From Methanobacteriota archaeon (GTDB taxonomy: Archaea > Thermoplasmatota > DTKX01 > GCA-020343715), in NCBI GenBank assembly GCA_030594725.1, contig JAUVEQ010000089.1:1-9137 (forward strand): DNA of 9,137 nucleotides, given 5' to 3'. Below are positions 7,102 through 9,137 of the stretch, piece after piece. Below the pieces are notes generated by a model. That model was given only the letters and a program-made list of their open reading frames with translations. It did no database searches and was not told where the DNA came from. Position 1 is the first letter of the stretch, and each line of letters begins with the position of its first letter. A program made the position numbers and the translations under genes.

Positions 7102-7314
7102 TCAGCCCCCGCCATCCCCTCGAACGATGGTGGCCAGCCATGCCATGGCGCAGATGTTGTCGAAGTTGGTCTCGTAGCACGCATCCGAGATGCCCTCTAC
7201 CCTCCAGCCTTCCGAGAAGGCGGACCTGATCTCCGCGGCGGTGACCCTGCGAGGGTTGGATGTGATGGGACCTGGGGGAACAAAGGAGATGAGGTCGAAC
7301 GGTGATGATGACAT
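7102..7314 (-). pseudogene. C-terminal remnant of a class I SAM-dependent methyltransferase
   Basis: The minus strand encodes about 70 residues that read like the end of a class I methyltransferase: P-R-R-V-T-x2-E-I-R-x2-F-x2-G-W-x-V near the middle and A-W-L-A-T-I-x-R at the end, with a clean stop at 7102-7104. Full-length relatives have over 200 residues; the SAM-binding Rossmann core with its G-x-G motif is missing here. Going upstream on the same strand, the sequence becomes the antisense of carbonic anhydrase. The fragment could start at an ATG at 7314-7312, which shares the CATG with the anhydrase start. I take it as a truncated relic; a small expressed protein is possible. The family match is from memory of the conserved tail. 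Confidence 0.6.
7301..7306 (+). promoter_or_regulatory. Ribosome binding site that sets the carbonic anhydrase start
   Basis: GGTGAT is an exact complement of the AUCACC at the 3' end of archaeal 16S rRNA and stands six bases before the ATG at 7313. Upstream in-frame ATG codons (7190, 7289) lack a properly spaced site, and the region they would add is antisense to the methyltransferase remnant. The same GGTGAT precedes the PIG-L gene. Confidence 0.7.
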
Positions 7315-7909
7315 GGGGATGGAAGTGTCGCAACCCAGCGGTAAGATGGCCCTCCAGGAATTGATGGCGGGAAACAAGAGGTATGCGAAGGGACATGCCA
7401 AGCACCCTGGCCAGACCAAGGGGCACAGGATCAAGGTCGCCAAGGACCAGCGACCCACCGTCGTCGTCGTGGGCTGTTCCGACTCTCGGGTCCCGCCCAC
7501 CATGATATTCGACCAGGGCCTGGGCGTCATCTTCGAGGTCCGCACGGCGGGCCACGTGGTCGACGAGGTCGCCATGGGCAGCATCGAGTACGCGGTGACC
7601 CATCTGGGCACCCAGCTCATACTGGTCCTCGGTCACACCGGTTGCGGGGCGGTCACCCTCGCCCTCACGGGCCAGAAGCCCAAGGGTAACATGGCAAGCA
7701 TCGCCGAGGCACTGATGGACCTGGCCGACGAGGTCCAGGGCGTCACGGATGACCCGGTGGGTGCGGCCGTCGAGATGAACATACGGAACGTCATGGAGCA
7801 ACTCACCCTCGAGGGACCCATCACCAGCGACCTTGTGAGGAAGAACAGGGTGTTGGTGGCGGGAGCGGTATACGACATGGTGACGGGAAGGGTCCGGGTC
7901 CTTCGGTAA
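7313..7909 (+). CDS. Beta-class carbonic anhydrase
   Basis: The product has 198 residues, a usual length for the compact prokaryotic beta class. It catalyses the reversible hydration of CO2 to bicarbonate in the cytoplasm with a single zinc. The expected ligands are Cys55 (in C-S-D-S-R, which also gives the Asp57/Arg59 pair), His108 and Cys111 (in G-H-T-G-C-G-A). The stretch around V-D-E-V-A-x-G-S-I-E-Y-A-V is a strong family signature. The helix M-A-L-Q-E-L-M-A-G-N-K-R-Y near the N-terminus also fits. One oddity: the family's usual R-x-A-G-N is R-T-A-G-H here (His81). The start is set by GGTGAT at 7301-7306. It lies downstream of the kinase with the same orientation, but the methyltransferase remnant separates them and no own TATA box is clear. 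Confidence 0.92.
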   Translation: MGMEVSQPSGKMALQELMAGNKRYAKGHAKHPGQTKGHRIKVAKDQRPTVVVVGCSDSRVPPTMIFDQGLGVIFEVRTAGHVVDEVAMGSIEYAVTHLGTQLILVLGHTGCGAVTLALTGQKPKGNMASIAEALMDLADEVQGVTDDPVGAAVEMNIRNVMEQLTLEGPITSDLVRKNRVLVAGAVYDMVTGRVRVLR

Positions 7910-8042
7910 GTCCAGGCCATCCTCGGACCTTACCGAAGTTGAGAGGGAGAGGAGATTGAAGCAACTCGAGGAGAGACTTGTCGAAGGCGATATCTCCGAA
8001 GATACATATGAGAGGTTGAGGACCAAGTATGGAGGTCCTTAG
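7884..8042 (+). pseudogene. Orphan SHOCT-like C-terminal tail
   Basis: In frame with the TAG at 8040-8042, the last 30 or so codons read as a short amphipathic helical pair: K-Q-L-E-E-R-L-V-E-G-D-I-S-E-D-T-Y-E-R-L-R-x-K-Y. This matches the SHOCT-like pattern (helix, G-x-I-S/T-x-E-x-[YF], helix) usually found at the C-terminus of small membrane or zinc-ribbon proteins. The frame is open back to a stop at 7881-7883 but has no ATG or GTG; the only possible start is TTG at 7956, preceded by GGGAGAGGAG. It therefore looks like the tail of a lost gene, or at most a peptide of about 28 residues. It begins right after the inverted repeat and ends four bases before the PIG-L stop codon. Confidence 0.5.
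7901..7938. repeat. Strong inverted repeat over the carbonic anhydrase stop codon
   Basis: CTTCGGTAAG at 7901-7910 is exactly repeated in inverse at 7929-7938 (CTTACCGAAG). Inside it TCC (7911-7913) pairs with GGA (7925-7927) past one bulged C, leaving an 11-base loop. The TAA stop of the anhydrase is in the left arm. No T tract follows, so it is not a standard archaeal terminator. It may be an mRNA 3'-end stabiliser, a protein-binding site or a rearrangement scar. Confidence 0.7.
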
Positions 8043-8046
8043 CTGT

Positions 8047-8664
8047 TCAGTACCTCATATCGCACATGAACACGATCTCAAAGGCTTCTGCATAGGGGAA
8101 TTGAAACAGTACGCCCCTATGCTTGGCTAAACCCTCAACGGCTCTCAGGTGATACTCATTGATGTATGAACGATAGCAGGAGATGACCTCGACCTTCTTC
8201 TCGTAATACTCGGTGATGTCGACATACAATTGTGGATTGAAGATGCGGTTGGTACGATTGGAATAGGAACTGATCTCGAAGCAGAGAAGGTTCTTCGCTC
8301 TCTTCCGACATGCAGATAGCACTATATCGTAAGTGGTCTGGTGGTCCTGGTGTGCATCTCCATGCCAAACCGAATACACAGTGTCGATATCGTGCTTCTC
8401 TATCAACTCGTCTATCTCGGAAACGGTCTTCCATGCATGTTCGAGATGACCCACGGGATTATCCAAGATGGTGTAATCCACCTGCATCTTCGACTTGACA
8501 CACTCGACCTCGCTCAATATCATATCCCATGGACGATTCCCATATCCTCCCTGAGTAGTACTGACCATGTGCACGTAATCTCCCTTATCGAGATGCTTGA
8601 ACAGGGTACCAGCACATCCGACCTCGATATCATCTGGATGGGCACCGATAGCCAATATGTTCAT
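8047..8664 (-). CDS. PIG-L/LmbE-family N-acetylglucosaminyl-type deacetylase
   Basis: The product has 205 residues and belongs to the PIG-L/LmbE family of zinc hydrolases that remove acetyl groups from N-acetylated sugars. The N-terminal motif A-H-P-D-D-I-E (His9, Asp11, Asp12) and the H-x-D-H motif at 105-108 provide the zinc ligands (His9, Asp12, His108 expected) and the catalytic Asp11. There is no signal peptide, so it should act on a cytoplasmic sugar nucleotide or lipid-linked sugar. Its ATG overlaps the stop of the upstream acyltransferase (ATGA, 8661-8664), which implies translational coupling, and GGTGAT lies just ahead. The pairing points to modified-sugar synthesis for surface glycan or glycolipid; the exact substrate is not readable. 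Codon use is richer in A/T than in the carbonic anhydrase. Confidence 0.88.
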   Translation of the reverse strand: MNILAIGAHPDDIEVGCAGTLFKHLDKGDYVHMVSTTQGGYGNRPWDMILSEVECVKSKMQVDYTILDNPVGHLEHAWKTVSEIDELIEKHDIDTVYSVWHGDAHQDHQTTYDIVLSACRKRAKNLLCFEISSYSNRTNRIFNPQLYVDITEYYEKKVEVISCYRSYINEYHLRAVEGLAKHRGVLFQFPYAEAFEIVFMCDMRY

Positions 8665-9137
8665 TTCATCACCCTTGCGAATCCTGCGGGAGTGATCGAA
8701 CGGAAGGGAGAGTCAGTGAAGAACTTGATACCGTTCCTTCTCAAATGATCTCGGAAATCCTCCGACAGGTCATCAAGTTCGCCAACGATCTCCATCAGTT
8801 CACAATCGAACACCACTTCGTTGAACTTGACCCTCAATCCAACCTGGCTGATATTGGCCGATATTCCCTTGTATTCCATGATCGAATCCGTATAATCTCT
8901 GACAATATCGGATAGGATCTCGGCCTTCTGTGCATCCGTTATTTCCTTTGGAATGGCATCCTCCTTGATCACCTTGACTGGAACACCAGCAACGAACGCC
9001 CCTTTTGGTATATCACGGTTCACGAGGCTGTGATTTCCGATGATGACATTGTCTCCGATGGTCACCCCGGCTAGGACCGTTGTCCTGGAGGGTATCCAAA
9101 CATTGTTGCCGATGACCACTGGAGCCCAGATCGTGGG
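8661..9137 (-). CDS. Hexapeptide-repeat acyltransferase with C-terminal extension (5' end outside window)
   Basis: The frame is open to the window edge, giving 158 visible residues. The first 60 or so form left-handed beta-helix coils with the I-G-x-N/D-V repeat (V-V-I-G-N-N-V-W-I, then V-T-I-G-D-N-V-I-I-G), followed by N-R-D-I-P-x-G and A-G-V-P-V-K-V-I. These are marks of the LacA/NodL/maltose-type acetyltransferase group, which form trimers and transfer an acyl group to a sugar. After the helix comes an unusual extension of about 90 residues, mixed helical and acidic, ending in G-F-A-R-V-M-K; I do not recognise it. The GTG at 9119 is internal, since the family core continues upstream of it. 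The stop overlaps the start of the PIG-L gene by four bases, so the two form an operon. Confidence 0.82.
   Translation of the reverse strand, partial: PTIWAPVVIGNNVWIPSRTTVLAGVTIGDNVIIGNHSLVNRDIPKGAFVAGVPVKVIKEDAIPKEITDAQKAEILSDIVRDYTDSIMEYKGISANISQVGLRVKFNEVVFDCELMEIVGELDDLSEDFRDHLRRNGIKFFTDSPFRSITPAGFARVMK

Noticed and set aside
7112..7140. Short palindromes (CCATC/GATGG and GCCATGGC)
   Set aside because: They lie inside the methyltransferase remnant coding pattern and are of a length expected by chance in GC-rich DNA.
7084..7305. Plus-strand frame of 73 codons beginning with a GTG that overlaps the kinase stop (GTGA)
   Set aside because: The overlap looks like translational coupling, but the translation is low in information while the opposite strand reads as a methyltransferase tail. 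I judge it a shadow.
6815..8026. Minus-strand frame of 403 codons
   Set aside because: It runs antisense through the kinase ATPase domain and the carbonic anhydrase, both certain genes, and shows no family motif.

Overview
The window looks like a piece of a euryarchaeal genome, most likely a Thermoplasmata-type lineage. The evidence is archaeal TATA boxes in AT-rich gaps between GC-rich genes, ribosome binding sites of the GGTGAT/GGAG type, a PAS-rich cytoplasmic histidine kinase with an archaeal-style H-box, and a membrane protein that joins secreted Ig-like repeats to tandem winged helix-turn-helix (wHTH) domains. The lineage is inferred from family resemblance, not from a marker gene.

Layout. 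At the left edge (1-66, minus) is the first 22 codons of an exported or membrane protein. A 361-nt AT-rich gap with its promoter and a 17-bp dyad follows. The largest gene (428-3754, minus) encodes a transmembrane one-component regulator: signal peptide, ten roughly 87-residue Ig-like repeats, a membrane segment and two wHTH domains. Upstream of it in the same orientation is a six-helix PAP2-type phosphatase (3898-4473, minus). A divergent intergenic region (4474-4759) separates this from a four-PAS soluble histidine kinase (4760-7087, plus). A beta-carbonic anhydrase (7313-7909, plus) comes next; between kinase and anhydrase, antisense, lies the C-terminal tail of a class I SAM methyltransferase, probably a relic. 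A strong inverted repeat covers the carbonic anhydrase stop codon, followed by an orphan SHOCT-like tail. The right end (8047-9137, minus) is a two-gene overlapping operon, a hexapeptide-repeat acyltransferase (cut by the window edge) and a PIG-L/LmbE deacetylase. Its base composition is visibly lower in GC, which suggests a horizontally exchanged surface-glycan locus.

How the genes may work together. The left two thirds is sensory and envelope-related: an extracellular sensor wired directly to DNA-binding domains, an orphan histidine kinase with no response regulator in view, and a lipid-phosphate phosphatase-like enzyme. The right end modifies sugars (acyl transfer and N-deacetylation). The segment 7088-8046, with two gene fragments and an inverted repeat, looks like a rearrangement seam between the GC-rich backbone and the lower-GC glycan genes. 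No RNA gene, CRISPR array, transposase or complete mobile element was seen.
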